Assembly (NCBI RefSeq): GCF_014698305.1
Contig: NZ_JACJST010000017.1
Location: 57,139 to 121,138, forward strand
Length of the DNA stretch: 64,000 bases
Direction: 5' to 3'
Source of the DNA: Anabaena lutea FACHB-196
GTDB lineage: Bacteria > Cyanobacteriota > Cyanobacteriia > Cyanobacteriales > Nostocaceae
Under the pieces are notes generated by a model. It had not been told where the DNA came from and searched no databases. It worked only from the letters and a program-made list of their open reading frames with translations. Both the position numbers and the translations under genes were made by a program. This document shows, piece by piece, positions 44,534-53,592 of this stretch (within the stretch, counting starts at the first letter, position 1; each line of letters opens with the position of its first letter).

Positions 44534-47326
44534 TCACACGGTGCTGGAATCTGTGTCTGTGTTCAAATGCGTTAAATCTTTTCCTTCCAGAATAGTTCCT
44601 TTAAGATTCGCCCATTGAAGATTTGCCCCTTCTAAATTCGCACCTCGAAAATCCACCTCTTGAAGATCCGCCTCTTGAAGATTTGCCTGTCGAAGATTTG
44701 CCTGTCGAAGATTCGCCCATTGAAGATTTGCCCATTGAAGATTTGCCCGTCGAAGATTCGCACCTACAAGATTTGCACCTCCAAGATTTGCACCTCCAAG
44801 ATTTGCCCCTTCAAGATTCGCGTCGCCAAGATACGCCTCTCCAAGATAGACCTCTTGAAGATTCGCCCGTTGAAGATTTGTCTGTCGAAGATTTGTCAGC
44901 CGAAGATTTGTCAGCCGAAGATTTGTCTGTTGAAGATTTGCCCCTTGAATATCCGCATTGTAAAAATCTTGAAAACTGAGAATGCAGTTTTGTAAATCTA
45001 AAAAACTCAAAAATCTTAAACAAAATATCTCATTATTCAATCTTTGTCCCCGTAATCGAGAAATCCAGACACCAAAATCTTGAGGAGAATGCCATTTAAT
45101 TTCTGAAATTTTCTTGGTCACTCTAGCACAAGCATTCAAAACAACTAACAAAGCTTCTTCTGCATTTCGCGCTTGCCGATTTTCTTCATAAAAATTAGCT
45201 AACTTTAATTCTTCCATCGGCATCCCCTCACGTAACATAAAACTAATCAAGTTGCATAAAGTCTGCTGCCATTTGGCAACATTTTCTGGATCTTGCAGCC
45301 GCATTTCATCAAAAATAAAACTAAATAGATACTCATTTAAAGGAGATATTCCACACAAAATAGCCCATTGTTTTAAAGCCTCTTTTTCATACCATCCTTT
45401 ACGGCGATTTTTTTCACGTTCTGCTAACTGTTCATGAATAAAATCTAATTCTCTTACTATCCGTCTAGCTGTCAAATATTCACCAAAACTCTTATGAGTA
45501 AATTCAAAAGTTTTCTCCTGTTCCCTCACCCCACTTTGGCGGAAATAAAAGGCTGTTAATAAACGAGTTATACCTGCTTCTGCTGCTTGCTGATATTCAG
45601 CAAAGAGATTTTTTAAATGACTATTATCACTACAAATTTTTTCAATTTTACTAACAGTTGTAGTTCTTCCATCTCCATGCCAACAAGCCAGGGCAATTTC
45701 TTCTAAAACTTCCGCAAATTCTTCCTCATCTTTGATTCCAAATTCTTGATTTATAGGATGTTTTTTATCAGCCCATTTACGTTCATAAACTGCTTTGAGT
45801 AAATCAGCATAAATACTATTCAAATTGCTATCGGCTGAAAAATCAACTTCTCCACGAGCGAAACTTAAAGCCACTAAATAATTTAACAAAGGTTGAGCAG
45901 TAATTTCTCTCAGCTTACCTTGATTTAAATCCGATGGTAAAGCAGTATATTCTATGCCTTTTGCCTCACCATAACGCTGCCACCATAAATTTCTTTGGTC
46001 TGTTTCTAACAATTTTTGGTCATCAATGTAATTATATCTCTCATCCTCTTCTAAAAAATAAGGCAAAACATACAATATTTCTTCTGCCGATTTATCCAAT
46101 AAACTGCTATTTGCCTGGATCGTTAAATTGCGTCCAGTAATCAAAACTTGTAAACGAGTTTCCCGTTGATTAAAATTATCTAAATTTCTCTCGACTTTCA
46201 GAATAAACTCTTTAGCAACTTCAGCCCCAAGTTTACCCTGCATTGCCAACTCATCTAAACCATCAAAGATAATTAATAATCGTGATTCAAAATCATTTGC
46301 TTGTAAAGGATTCTCTTGAATAAAACCATTACTCAAAACAAAATTACCAACAGCATTAATTAAATTATCCGTAACTTCAAACCGATGTAAGGGAATAAAT
46401 AAAACTCGAACTTCTCCCTTTTTCGCTTGATTAGCTGCAAATATTTTCGCAAAAGAAGATTTACCACTTCCTGGGCCACCACTAATCACCCTCATAGCAT
46501 CTTGAGAGTCAGCTTTATTTAACCAATTTTCTACTTCTGTTTCTAAATCAACAACAACCTGCTCAAATTTATCTTCTTCTCTGCTGAAATTATCTGTTTT
46601 TTTACCCTGAATTTTGCGCTTATAATAAGCCCGTAACGGCACATAAACCTGTTTTAAACCAAAGGCTTCATCAAACATCCTTTCATTAACTTGGTTTTCC
46701 AGCCACGCGCTATAAATTTTCCATGCTTGTTGTCGTTCAGTGGCTTTAACAAAAGGGCTGTTGAGGTTATTGATTAAAGATTGATATTTATCACTATTTC
46801 TTAACCATTCTTTGTGCAGTGCATAGACAAACTGACTGGGAATTTGATTACTAATAACTTTAGCTTCTGCTGAATTGATACCAAAGCTTTCTAACCATTG
46901 AGCAAAAGGTGTTTTAATTTTTTCAACAATTACCAATCTTTCAGGATGGTCAAAAAAGTTAATATCAATAGTTATTTCTTGTGATTCTAGCTTTTTTAAA
47001 CATTGCTCTAAACGATGATTAACTATTGTTTGAATATCTTGATTATCCGCATCTTGTAATAAATCTTTTCTCTCTTCTGCTAAAGTCCACATTGCTTGAA
47101 TTAAAGCCCGAAAAATCAACACCCAAGCAACTTCTCCAGGTTCTTTCCCTAACCCAACTGCGGTGACAACTTCTACAAGATTTTCTGGTACATTACCAAA
47201 ATTAGCAACAGCCGCATTTGCACCAGCTTTGGTTAATGCTGTGAAGAAACTTCCGAAGTTAATATTAAGCTTTTTATTTAAAATAGAAACTGGCTTTTTG
47301 ATGAGAATCCCTGATGTGTCGCTCAT
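44534..47326 (-). CDS. NACHT-type STAND NTPase with C-terminal pentapeptide repeats
   Basis: The 930-residue protein has an N-terminal helical domain (about 1-240, no enzyme motif recognised), a NACHT NTPase with Walker A GGPGSGKSS (near 282-290) and Walker B LLIIFDGLDEL (near 348-358), a helical middle region with TAQPLLNYLVALSFA and FTHKSFGEYLTARRI (typical of NACHT proteins), and about 24 pentapeptide repeats (A[N/D]Lxx, residues about 795-915). STAND NTPases assemble on ligand binding; in bacteria some act in anti-phage defence. The repeats would form the sensor or scaffold. No effector gene is adjacent, so the N-terminal domain is the likely effector. The 15-base DNA periodicity (44570-44960) reflects recent repeat duplication. 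Confidence 0.85.
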   Translation of the reverse strand: MSDTSGILIKKPVSILNKKLNINFGSFFTALTKAGANAAVANFGNVPENLVEVVTAVGLGKEPGEVAWVLIFRALIQAMWTLAEERKDLLQDADNQDIQTIVNHRLEQCLKKLESQEITIDINFFDHPERLVIVEKIKTPFAQWLESFGINSAEAKVISNQIPSQFVYALHKEWLRNSDKYQSLINNLNSPFVKATERQQAWKIYSAWLENQVNERMFDEAFGLKQVYVPLRAYYKRKIQGKKTDNFSREEDKFEQVVVDLETEVENWLNKADSQDAMRVISGGPGSGKSSFAKIFAANQAKKGEVRVLFIPLHRFEVTDNLINAVGNFVLSNGFIQENPLQANDFESRLLIIFDGLDELAMQGKLGAEVAKEFILKVERNLDNFNQRETRLQVLITGRNLTIQANSSLLDKSAEEILYVLPYFLEEDERYNYIDDQKLLETDQRNLWWQRYGEAKGIEYTALPSDLNQGKLREITAQPLLNYLVALSFARGEVDFSADSNLNSIYADLLKAVYERKWADKKHPINQEFGIKDEEEFAEVLEEIALACWHGDGRTTTVSKIEKICSDNSHLKNLFAEYQQAAEAGITRLLTAFYFRQSGVREQEKTFEFTHKSFGEYLTARRIVRELDFIHEQLAEREKNRRKGWYEKEALKQWAILCGISPLNEYLFSFIFDEMRLQDPENVAKWQQTLCNLISFMLREGMPMEELKLANFYEENRQARNAEEALLVVLNACARVTKKISEIKWHSPQDFGVWISRLRGQRLNNEIFCLRFLSFLDLQNCILSFQDFYNADIQGANLQQTNLRLTNLRLTNLRQTNLQRANLQEVYLGEAYLGDANLEGANLGGANLGGANLVGANLRRANLQWANLQWANLRQANLRQANLQEADLQEVDFRGANLEGANLQWANLKGTILEGKDLTHLNTDTDSSTV

Positions 47327-47417
47327 AATTCAAGAATTTTAGTTTTAAAGCTAAAAATAAATATTTACGTGGACTGAATTAAAAAACAAAACCCAATATT
47401 AAAGCTGATAATACAAT

Positions 47418-47455
47418 AAATCCCCAACTTTTTTGATAAATCGGGGATTTTGTTT
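47418..47455 (-). terminator. Probable terminator after the outer-membrane-like gene
   Basis: AAATCCCC (47418-47425) pairs with GGGGATTT (47443-47450). Read on the minus strand it lies downstream of the gene at 47562-48059 and upstream of the NACHT gene. The tail is only moderately T-rich (ATTTATTGTA). Confidence 0.45.
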
Positions 47456-47477
47456 CTACTATTTTTATTACAACACA

Positions 47478-47553
47478 TTGCAAATAAATGAGGTACAGAA
47501 TCTAAATTCAAAGCCAGACACCAAGACAGTTTTACTCCTGACTTCTGACTCCT
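47478..47553. repeat. Dispersed repeat, second copy of the 37711-37790 segment
   Basis: ATTGCAAATAAATGAGGTAC, AGAATCTAAATTCAAAGCC, and GTTTTACTCCTGAC units match the segment near 37715-37790 in the same order. Both copies end in CTCCTGACT heptamers, which seem to belong to a larger repeat family. Confidence 0.55.
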
Positions 47554-47561
47554 ACCTATTC

Positions 47562-48059
47562 TCAAAATCTCAAACCCACACCACCCTGCAAAGATAGAGC
47601 CGTACCTCCACCATTGCGGTAAGCATCAAAAGCAATAATAGCATTACCAAAAATCACAGTATTGCTATTAGGAACAACATAATCAATTCCCGGTTGCAAA
47701 GCAAAACTAATTTTATTACCCACAGGGGAAGCTGTATTACCACTAGTTAATACCATGCCAGCACCCAAGTAAACATCAGTTTGCCAGTTGATAGGAAGAT
47801 CATAAGAAACTGTAGGAACAACTGCTGTACCTTGACCAATTAATGCTTGAGCGCGGAAAGATACAGGTGTTTCTAGTAACTTGTAACGGGCAGCCAAAAC
47901 TCCACCCAGTTGAGTACCATCACTTAGCCCAACAGTTGGGCCAATACCAACATAGCTACCATAAGCTACTTGAGCTTGTGCAGCTTGAGTATTGATAGTC
48001 AGACTCAAAACCGCACCAACCCCTAGAACTGAAACTAAATGTTTAAGATGCTTCATCAT
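47562..48059 (-). CDS. Small outer-membrane beta-barrel-like protein
   Basis: The 165-residue product has a Sec signal (LVSVLGVGAVLSLTINTQAAQAQ). The mature part alternates short amphipathic strands rich in Gly and aromatic residues (YGSYVGIGPTVGLSDGTQLGGVLAARYKL, FRAQALIGQG, VYLGAGMVLTSG) and ends in GGVGLRF, with a terminal Phe as in outer-membrane barrels. A porin-like or OmpW/OmpA-type barrel of eight strands is plausible. Function is not known. Confidence 0.7.
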   Translation of the reverse strand: MMKHLKHLVSVLGVGAVLSLTINTQAAQAQVAYGSYVGIGPTVGLSDGTQLGGVLAARYKLLETPVSFRAQALIGQGTAVVPTVSYDLPINWQTDVYLGAGMVLTSGNTASPVGNKISFALQPGIDYVVPNSNTVIFGNAIIAFDAYRNGGGTALSLQGGVGLRF

Positions 48060-48111
48060 CGAACTCCTGACACCATTTATATAAATATGTTACCTATATT
48101 ACTCTTAACGG

Positions 48112-48148
48112 TGATTGGTGATTGGTGATTGGTGATTGGTGATTGGGA
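48112..48148. repeat. GGTGATT heptamer array
   Basis: Five GGTGATT units lie upstream of the beta-barrel gene. A CACCTGT triplet repeat (about 48199-48221) follows next to the end of the probable hglK gene. Confidence 0.8.
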
Positions 48149-48225
48149 ATAGATAGAAGTTATTCTTCACTACTCCCCTACTTCCCTTACTCTCTCCCCT
48201 GTCACCTGTCACCTGTCACCTAATA

Positions 48226-50352
48226 CTATGGACAACGGGGATGAATGCCACCTTTAGTACAGATAAAAGCCAGTTGGTTGGCATCTAGATTTTGGGCTTG
48301 AGTAAAATCAACGCCCTGAACTATAGCAGCTTGCGAACCGAGATCGGAAGTTTGGACAAATTGATCTGCGGGGTCTTGTTTGGCAGGGAAAAGAATAGTA
48401 CCTTGAAAATCTGCTCCGTTCAAATTTGCTCCCCGTAAATCTGCACGACTTAAATCAGCATTTCTGAGGTTGGCATTTTCCATGTGGGCAGAGCGCAAAA
48501 CAGCACCAGAGAGACGAGCATTACTGAAGTTAGCATTGCTAAGATTAGCATTATCCAAATAAGCTTCAGATAAGTCCGAGCCTTGCCAATCGGTGTTAGT
48601 TAAATTGGCATAGGATAACTGTGTGCCGATCGCAGAAACACGCCCTAAATGAGCAGCGTATAAATTAGCTTCCATTAATTTAGCATCACTGATATCCGCC
48701 CCGGTGAGGCTGGCATTTTCTAAGACTGCTTTCTGTAAATCACTGCCGATTAGCTGGGCGCTGCTGAGGTTTGCCGCCACGAGACGGGCATTGGATAAGT
48801 TAGCTTTGTTAAGGGTAGCGCGGCTTAAGTCGCTGCGGTTCATCAATACTCGACTGAGATTAGCCTCCGAGAGGTTAGCTTGCTTCAACTGAGTTTTACT
48901 CAAATCAGCGATGACATCATCATAGGTATCCCAACGTCCATCTTCACCTACACTGCGGAAGCGACTACCAGTCAAACTAGCTCGATTCAGATTGGCAGCT
49001 TTAAAAATCACTCCAGATAAATCAGTATTGTTTAGTACCAAGTTGAATAAAGAACTTGCCTCGGAACCTGTAGTCCCAAGTTGGGCGCTGCTCAAATCGA
49101 TGTCATTAATTTTGCCACTATAGACAGTCAAAATCTTATTGATAGCTTGTTGATTAAGAGTTAACTGCTTTTGTCGAAGTTCTCGGTTGGGGCTGTTACC
49201 TGCTGATTCTAGTTCCCCTGAGAGAAACTGATTCATGCGTTTTAATTCTGGCAGTGCTTGAGTGCCAATATTTGCCAAAGCCTGTTGGATTGTATCTAAG
49301 GTACTGGGGTCAGTTTCCGTAACCAGCAAATCCACAAGAAATTTGATGGCTTGTGTGTCGTTGATACCACCCAAAACCAGAATTGCCCTTTGGCGTTCCT
49401 CATTGGTGACACCAGCGTTAGGATTAAGTTGTTTTACCAGTTCGAGAAACTTTTGGCTGTTGAGTTGCTGGGTTTTTCGTAGGCTTTCTTGATTTTGGAT
49501 GTAGATTTGTGTACCTACTAAGGTTGACAAAACAGCAATCATGCTGGCTAGACCTACCAAAAACAGGGTGACATTGGGGCTGCGGGTTCTGACTGCTGTT
49601 GAGGTTGGCTGCTGACTAGATGTATTTACCCCATCCTCATTTGCTGATGGTGACTCCTCGTTGCCAGGAATGACAGTGGGTTTAACCCGTTTGTTGGCTG
49701 TTGTGGCATCGATGGTGTACGTACCTGCTAACTGATCATGGAAGGCGCGACGGCGTTTTTGTGAAGGCCAGCCCATGCCTTCTCCTAGCACCATCAACAC
49801 AGCTAAAAATGTGAACAGACCTAGGTTAGGAAAGGCAAAGCTGTAGCGCCAGAGTACATAGGCAATGGAAACTGGCACAGACCAGCGTCCCAGTCCTTCC
49901 CGCACGACTACAGCGCCCAAACCGGGGGCGTTACCTTCCTCATTAACTACCTGTACACCAAACTTGCGTTTGGGGATGGTGCTGCCGGTTTTACCCAGTA
50001 AATACAATTGCCACCAGGAGAGAGTGATGGGTGCTAATAGGGCGACTGTCCAGAGGAAATTGGTCGGCCAGGCCACATTTCTAATACCGTAACTTACGGG
50101 TAGAGCTAAAGGGCGTGCGATCGCTCTTTCTGTGACTACTAACACTGGATTCAGCGGCACTCGGTTGATATCGCTGCGAGAATTGGCATAAACACCCATG
50201 CCAAAGGGAACCAATCCACTGGCAGCTACTAGTGTCATTTCCACTGCCCAAGCTGCAAAACGCCTTGTTACTAGGGGCAGGGAATTCGCTTTTTCTGGTT
50301 TTTTGGACTGGCTAGATTGATTAATATTTGTCCTGACAGTTGGGGTCGTCAT
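48226..50352 (-). CDS. hglK: RDD-type membrane protein with pentapeptide repeats, probable HglK
   Basis: The 708-residue protein has an N-terminal membrane part of about four segments with RDD-like features (RRFAAWAVEMTLVA, KTGSTIPKRKFGVQVVNEEG, RRRAFHDQLAGTY), a further helix near 255-280, a linker, and about 35 pentapeptide units of the A[N/D]LSx type from about residue 430. Anabaena HglK, needed to place heterocyst glycolipids outside the cell, is about 727 residues with four membrane spans and many such repeats, so length and layout agree. The name rests on memory of that layout and not on a sequence search. Confidence 0.65.
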   Translation of the reverse strand: MTTPTVRTNINQSSQSKKPEKANSLPLVTRRFAAWAVEMTLVAASGLVPFGMGVYANSRSDINRVPLNPVLVVTERAIARPLALPVSYGIRNVAWPTNFLWTVALLAPITLSWWQLYLLGKTGSTIPKRKFGVQVVNEEGNAPGLGAVVVREGLGRWSVPVSIAYVLWRYSFAFPNLGLFTFLAVLMVLGEGMGWPSQKRRRAFHDQLAGTYTIDATTANKRVKPTVIPGNEESPSANEDGVNTSSQQPTSTAVRTRSPNVTLFLVGLASMIAVLSTLVGTQIYIQNQESLRKTQQLNSQKFLELVKQLNPNAGVTNEERQRAILVLGGINDTQAIKFLVDLLVTETDPSTLDTIQQALANIGTQALPELKRMNQFLSGELESAGNSPNRELRQKQLTLNQQAINKILTVYSGKINDIDLSSAQLGTTGSEASSLFNLVLNNTDLSGVIFKAANLNRASLTGSRFRSVGEDGRWDTYDDVIADLSKTQLKQANLSEANLSRVLMNRSDLSRATLNKANLSNARLVAANLSSAQLIGSDLQKAVLENASLTGADISDAKLMEANLYAAHLGRVSAIGTQLSYANLTNTDWQGSDLSEAYLDNANLSNANFSNARLSGAVLRSAHMENANLRNADLSRADLRGANLNGADFQGTILFPAKQDPADQFVQTSDLGSQAAIVQGVDFTQAQNLDANQLAFICTKGGIHPRCP

Positions 50353-50407
50353 TGCATATTTCCCTTTGACTTTATGTTTACGCCACTCTCGGCGCGGTTA
50401 AAATAGG

Positions 50408-50752
50408 CTATTGCTTATTTTGAAAGCTATTAGACACAAAAAATTTGTATCCAAGATACACTAACACTGCCAACAGTGCCAGACTAATTACAGATGCCAC
50501 AAGTTTAAACACTGTTTGTAGCACCAAAAAGCCCAAAAAGATCGCCAAACCGGCAACAGCAACTTTTTTTATCCCTGCTAAACTTTGGAACCATAAACGC
50601 GATCGCTCTAGATATAAGTTCAATTTGGCAAACCTAGACGGGGATGTCTGTTGTTGTGTTTCTGGTTGGGCAGGGGTTGAGGAAAATGAATTCATCTCCT
50701 CTTCTAGCTTTTGGAGACGACGTTGCCAGTCTTCTTCAGATTGCGGATTCAT
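50408..50752 (-). CDS. Small membrane protein, conserved hypothetical
   Basis: The 114-residue protein has a coiled N-terminus (EEDWQRRLQKLEEEMNSF), a polar Gln/Pro/Thr linker, and two neighbouring hydrophobic segments (about 64-84 and 87-106, VAVAGLAIFLGFLVLQTVFK and VISLALLAVLVYLGYKFFV). It lies 55 bases upstream of the probable hglK gene in the same direction, so the two may be transcribed together. The family is unknown to me. Confidence 0.65.
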   Translation of the reverse strand: MNPQSEEDWQRRLQKLEEEMNSFSSTPAQPETQQQTSPSRFAKLNLYLERSRLWFQSLAGIKKVAVAGLAIFLGFLVLQTVFKLVASVISLALLAVLVYLGYKFFVSNSFQNKQ

Positions 50753-50881
50753 AAATCTTATTTACTTCAGCTAGGACACTTATTTTACAACCAATCCACC
50801 AAATCCCTTATTTGGCGGTTGTTTTAGTGATTTTAGCTAATGTTTATATGTGCAGTACCTCTGTAGTTAGGAAAAATAATG

Positions 50882-50974
50882 TATAGCAGGAGTCAGGAGT
50901 CAGGAGTCAGGAGTAAAACCCTCTTGTACGGGGAGTTTTATTATCAATTGATGTCCTAACCACCTTGTCTACAG
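50882..50974. repeat. Dispersed repeat, uninterrupted copy of 10734-10862
   Basis: AGCAGGAGTCAGGAGTCAGG, AAAACCCTCTTG, ATTATCAATT and TGTCCTAACCACCTTGTC match the element at 10734-10862 in inverse orientation. Here the GAGTCAG heptamers are unbroken, which shows the original state of that locus. Confidence 0.65.
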
Positions 50975-51097
50975 CTATACTTAGCCGTTAATTTACTAGA
51001 GGTTGTAAAACAAGAGTTTGGGTATCAGCAAAACTTTTCTGTCTTTCTGCTCACATTTCAGGATATTTTAACTAATTCAGGGGGTTGAAGTCCCTGA

Positions 51098-51155
51098 CGC
51101 GGGGACGCGAGGACGGAGAGACGCGGGGAAGTCGGGACGCGGGGACGCGGGGAAA
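51098..51155. repeat. GACGCGGG repeat block
   Basis: GACGCGGG/GACGCGAG units stand between the small membrane protein gene and the secreted protein gene at 51322. Short CTGTTCCCT and AATTACG pieces follow up to about 51215. I see nothing else in 50753-51321. Confidence 0.7.
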
Positions 51156-51321
51156 ATTAAGAATTACCTGTTCCCTGTTCCCTATTTACGAATTTCAAAT
51201 TACGAATTACTTAAAAATTTATACCTTCTCTGTCGGAACAAAATCGGCTGGCTTACGTCTTTAGAGACAGATAGAGATAATTTATAAATTTTTATATCAA
51301 CAGTCGGGAGCATTAATTAAG

Positions 51322-51753
51322 ATGAAGACTTTAAGGCTATTGACCCTTGTTCCCGCAGCCTTGGCGATGAGTTTGGTTTTTAACCAAGTTAGTTTTGCCC
51401 AGACTCCCATAATTCTAGTTGATAAAAATCTCCAGACAGACCCGACTATTGTCAATGGAACGTCTGGGGGAAATGTCAAGAGCAATTGCGGAAATATTAC
51501 CACTGCACCCAATCAAGTTATCAAGGTTAAAGAACCACTACCTTATTTACGATTAACAGTTCAGAGCCAGGGAAAGCCCACACTGTTAATTGACGGGCCT
51601 GGGGGGCGCTTTTGTGTGATGGCAGATAATTACTCAGGAGATAAGCCAGAACTTTCTGGTTTTTGGCAGGCTGGGGAATACTCGCTCTATATAGGCGATT
51701 TATCCCAGCAGCAGTATAGCTATACACTATCGATTTCGCAACAAAAGAAATAG
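51322..51753 (+). CDS. Small secreted protein, function unknown
   Basis: The 143-residue product has a clear Sec signal (LLTLVPAALAMSLVFNQVSFAQ). The mature domain contains NGTSGGNVKSNCGNITTAPNQVIKV, LRLTVQSQGKPTLLIDGPGGRFCVMADNYSG, FWQAGEYSLYIGDLSQQQYSYTLSISQ, a jelly-roll-like or pre-peptidase C-terminal-like beta pattern with two cysteines. Such domains are common in exported cyanobacterial proteins. No function can be assigned. Confidence 0.7.
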   Translation: MKTLRLLTLVPAALAMSLVFNQVSFAQTPIILVDKNLQTDPTIVNGTSGGNVKSNCGNITTAPNQVIKVKEPLPYLRLTVQSQGKPTLLIDGPGGRFCVMADNYSGDKPELSGFWQAGEYSLYIGDLSQQQYSYTLSISQQKK

Positions 51754-51900
51754 TTATTGGGCATGGGGCATTAGATAATAAGTAGGTTGGCGTTAAAAAT
51801 TGTCGTTGGGATAAGGCAGGGGGCTTTCTAGCAGGGGGAAAAAGGGTTTTAGCCTTATTTACTTTTCTTTACACAGTTTGGTTTTATTCTGCCCACCTAC

Positions 51901-51990
51901 TTAATTACGAATTACGTATCCCTAGCGGGACCGTAGGCACTATTACGAATTACGTATCCCTAGCGGGACCGTAGGCACTATTACGAATTA
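51901..51990. repeat. AATTACG array with two copies of a 24-bp palindromic insert
   Basis: Two 38-base units (from 51911 and from 51949) each consist of a 24-base GTATCCCTAGCGGGACCGTA-type element and 14 bases (two heptamers) of AATTACG. The copies are almost identical, which implies recent duplication. They lie just downstream of the zinc-ribbon gene end at 51993. Confidence 0.75.
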
Positions 51991-51992
51991 TT

Positions 51993-52364
51993 TTAATCTT
52001 CTATTGATTGGGCTGGGACTTCAACTGCGGTGATATCAATTGTGCCGTCTGGTGTGAAGCGGCGAAATTTACTATTTTGTACTAATAGCTGTTCTCCGCA
52101 ATTTGGACACTGTAACTGGCTGTTATTTAAACCTGTCGATTCAAATCCGCAGACGGGACAGTTGTCAGCAACCAAGTTACGTTGTAGCCACCAGCGAAAC
52201 CCAACGTAAGCTATAACTGGTGTCACCAGGAACAGTCCCACAATAATTAGCAAAGAATTAACTAACCAGCCTAAGCCCAATGATGCTAACAGCCAGAAAA
52301 CTGCTAATAGGGTAAGCCAAGGGCGGAGTTTATCAAGATTCAATTGAAAGTTATTAAGGCGCAT
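51993..52364 (-). CDS. Membrane protein with C-terminal zinc ribbon
   Basis: The 123-residue protein has two hydrophobic segments (about 14-34 and 36-56), then a zinc ribbon with CPVCG and CPNCG spaced by about 17 residues, and an acidic end. It would be anchored in the membrane with the zinc ribbon in the cytoplasm. Function is unknown. It is downstream of the glycosyltransferase gene by 30 bases, so it may be the third gene of the gmd operon. Confidence 0.7.
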   Translation of the reverse strand: MRLNNFQLNLDKLRPWLTLLAVFWLLASLGLGWLVNSLLIIVGLFLVTPVIAYVGFRWWLQRNLVADNCPVCGFESTGLNNSQLQCPNCGEQLLVQNSKFRRFTPDGTIDITAVEVPAQSIED

Positions 52365-52394
52365 TTCTCAAATTTTTTCGACTTTCACTCTATC

Positions 52395-53579
52395 TTAGTC
52401 ATTGGTCGGTAAAGAGGAGGAGAGCAGCATTTGTTGTAGGCGTTGTTGAAAGGCTTGTATACCAAAAATAGCGATCGCTTGCTCTCGTAACCATTCACCA
52501 TGACAACGTTGATCCTGACCTTGAAGAATTTCTATACAAGCTGCTGCTACTGCATCTGGGTTGCGGTGTGGTACTCTCCATCCTAGTTTACCATCTTGTA
52601 AGGGATCAGCCGAGCCATCATTGTCACCAGATAAAACTGGGACACCACAAGCCATTGCTTCTAGATAAACTATGCCAAAGCCTTCTTGAGAGGGCATAAC
52701 ATAGGCATCCGCTAGACGGTAGTGTAACATTAATGCTTCTGTAGGCACAAAACCGGCAAAGATCACGCGATCGCTCACACCTAAATCTTGTGCTAACTGA
52801 GCTAATCGTGGTTGGTCATCACCACGACCAATCACCAAATATTTTACCTCTGGAAATACCTGGATAATTTGCGGTAATGCTCTAATTGTGACATCTACAC
52901 CTTTGTAAATATCCCCAGACCATAAACGCGCTACAGTCATTAATACCTTGGCATTATTTAAGCCATACTTCTCAACTAATTCTGGTGCTTTCAAGCCAGG
53001 AGTAAATTTATCCCCATCAATAGCACAAGGTAACATCTTTACCTGATGAGGATTTATCCCATTAGCCGCACAAGCACGATCTCGACTATAGCGGCTAATT
53101 GTCCAAATTGCAGATGCCGAAGCCAACGCCTGTCGTTCTTGATTTTTTAGCGGTTCCCAGACTTCCTTACCATAAGTTAATACAGTATAAGGAATACCCA
53201 AGGGCTGACATAAAATTTGGATAAGTCCCGCTAACTTAATATGACCACAGAAAACCTGTTGCGGTCGGTTTTGAATGAGATATCGAAATAATGCCAAAGC
53301 CAATTTGATTCTCCCTATTTTGGGGGAATTATCTTGAAAATAATGAAATTTTAAATTTTCTGAGGCAAAAGGATTAACACAATCAGGACTATCCCGCAAC
53401 AAGAAAACTTCCGCTTTACAACTTTGGTTTAATCTCTGATAGGCGCGAAAAATATCCTTAACATAGGATTGAATTCCACCTTCAAGAGCAAAAATTTCTA
53501 AGAACACAAATACATGATTGGCTCTCTCGTTAAATTTTCCACTTGGAGTTACTTTATCTGCCACTTGATTAATTAGCAT
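52395..53579 (-). CDS. GT4-family glycosyltransferase
   Basis: The 394-residue protein has the GT-B fold of GT4 enzymes: ALEGGIQSYVKDIFRAY near the N-terminus, TVARLWSGDIYKGVDVTIRALPQI, YLVIGRGDDQPRLAQLAQDLGVSDRVIFAGFV, and the nucleotide-sugar EX7E region in PSQEGFGIVYLEAMACGVPVLSGDNDG. It probably adds a mannose- or related sugar in surface polysaccharide synthesis. ATG at 53579 leaves 13 bases after the gmd stop, while the longer frame (to 53633) would overlap it. Co-transcription with gmd points to GDP-linked sugar use. Confidence 0.87.
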   Translation of the reverse strand: MLINQVADKVTPSGKFNERANHVFVFLEIFALEGGIQSYVKDIFRAYQRLNQSCKAEVFLLRDSPDCVNPFASENLKFHYFQDNSPKIGRIKLALALFRYLIQNRPQQVFCGHIKLAGLIQILCQPLGIPYTVLTYGKEVWEPLKNQERQALASASAIWTISRYSRDRACAANGINPHQVKMLPCAIDGDKFTPGLKAPELVEKYGLNNAKVLMTVARLWSGDIYKGVDVTIRALPQIIQVFPEVKYLVIGRGDDQPRLAQLAQDLGVSDRVIFAGFVPTEALMLHYRLADAYVMPSQEGFGIVYLEAMACGVPVLSGDNDGSADPLQDGKLGWRVPHRNPDAVAAACIEILQGQDQRCHGEWLREQAIAIFGIQAFQQRLQQMLLSSSLPTND

Positions 53580-53592
53580 TATTGGATAGATA

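Noticed and set aside
44623..44995. Two plus-strand open frames of 111-118 codons with highly repetitive products
   Set aside because: They are antisense to the pentapeptide region of the NACHT gene and are open only because of its 15-base periodicity.
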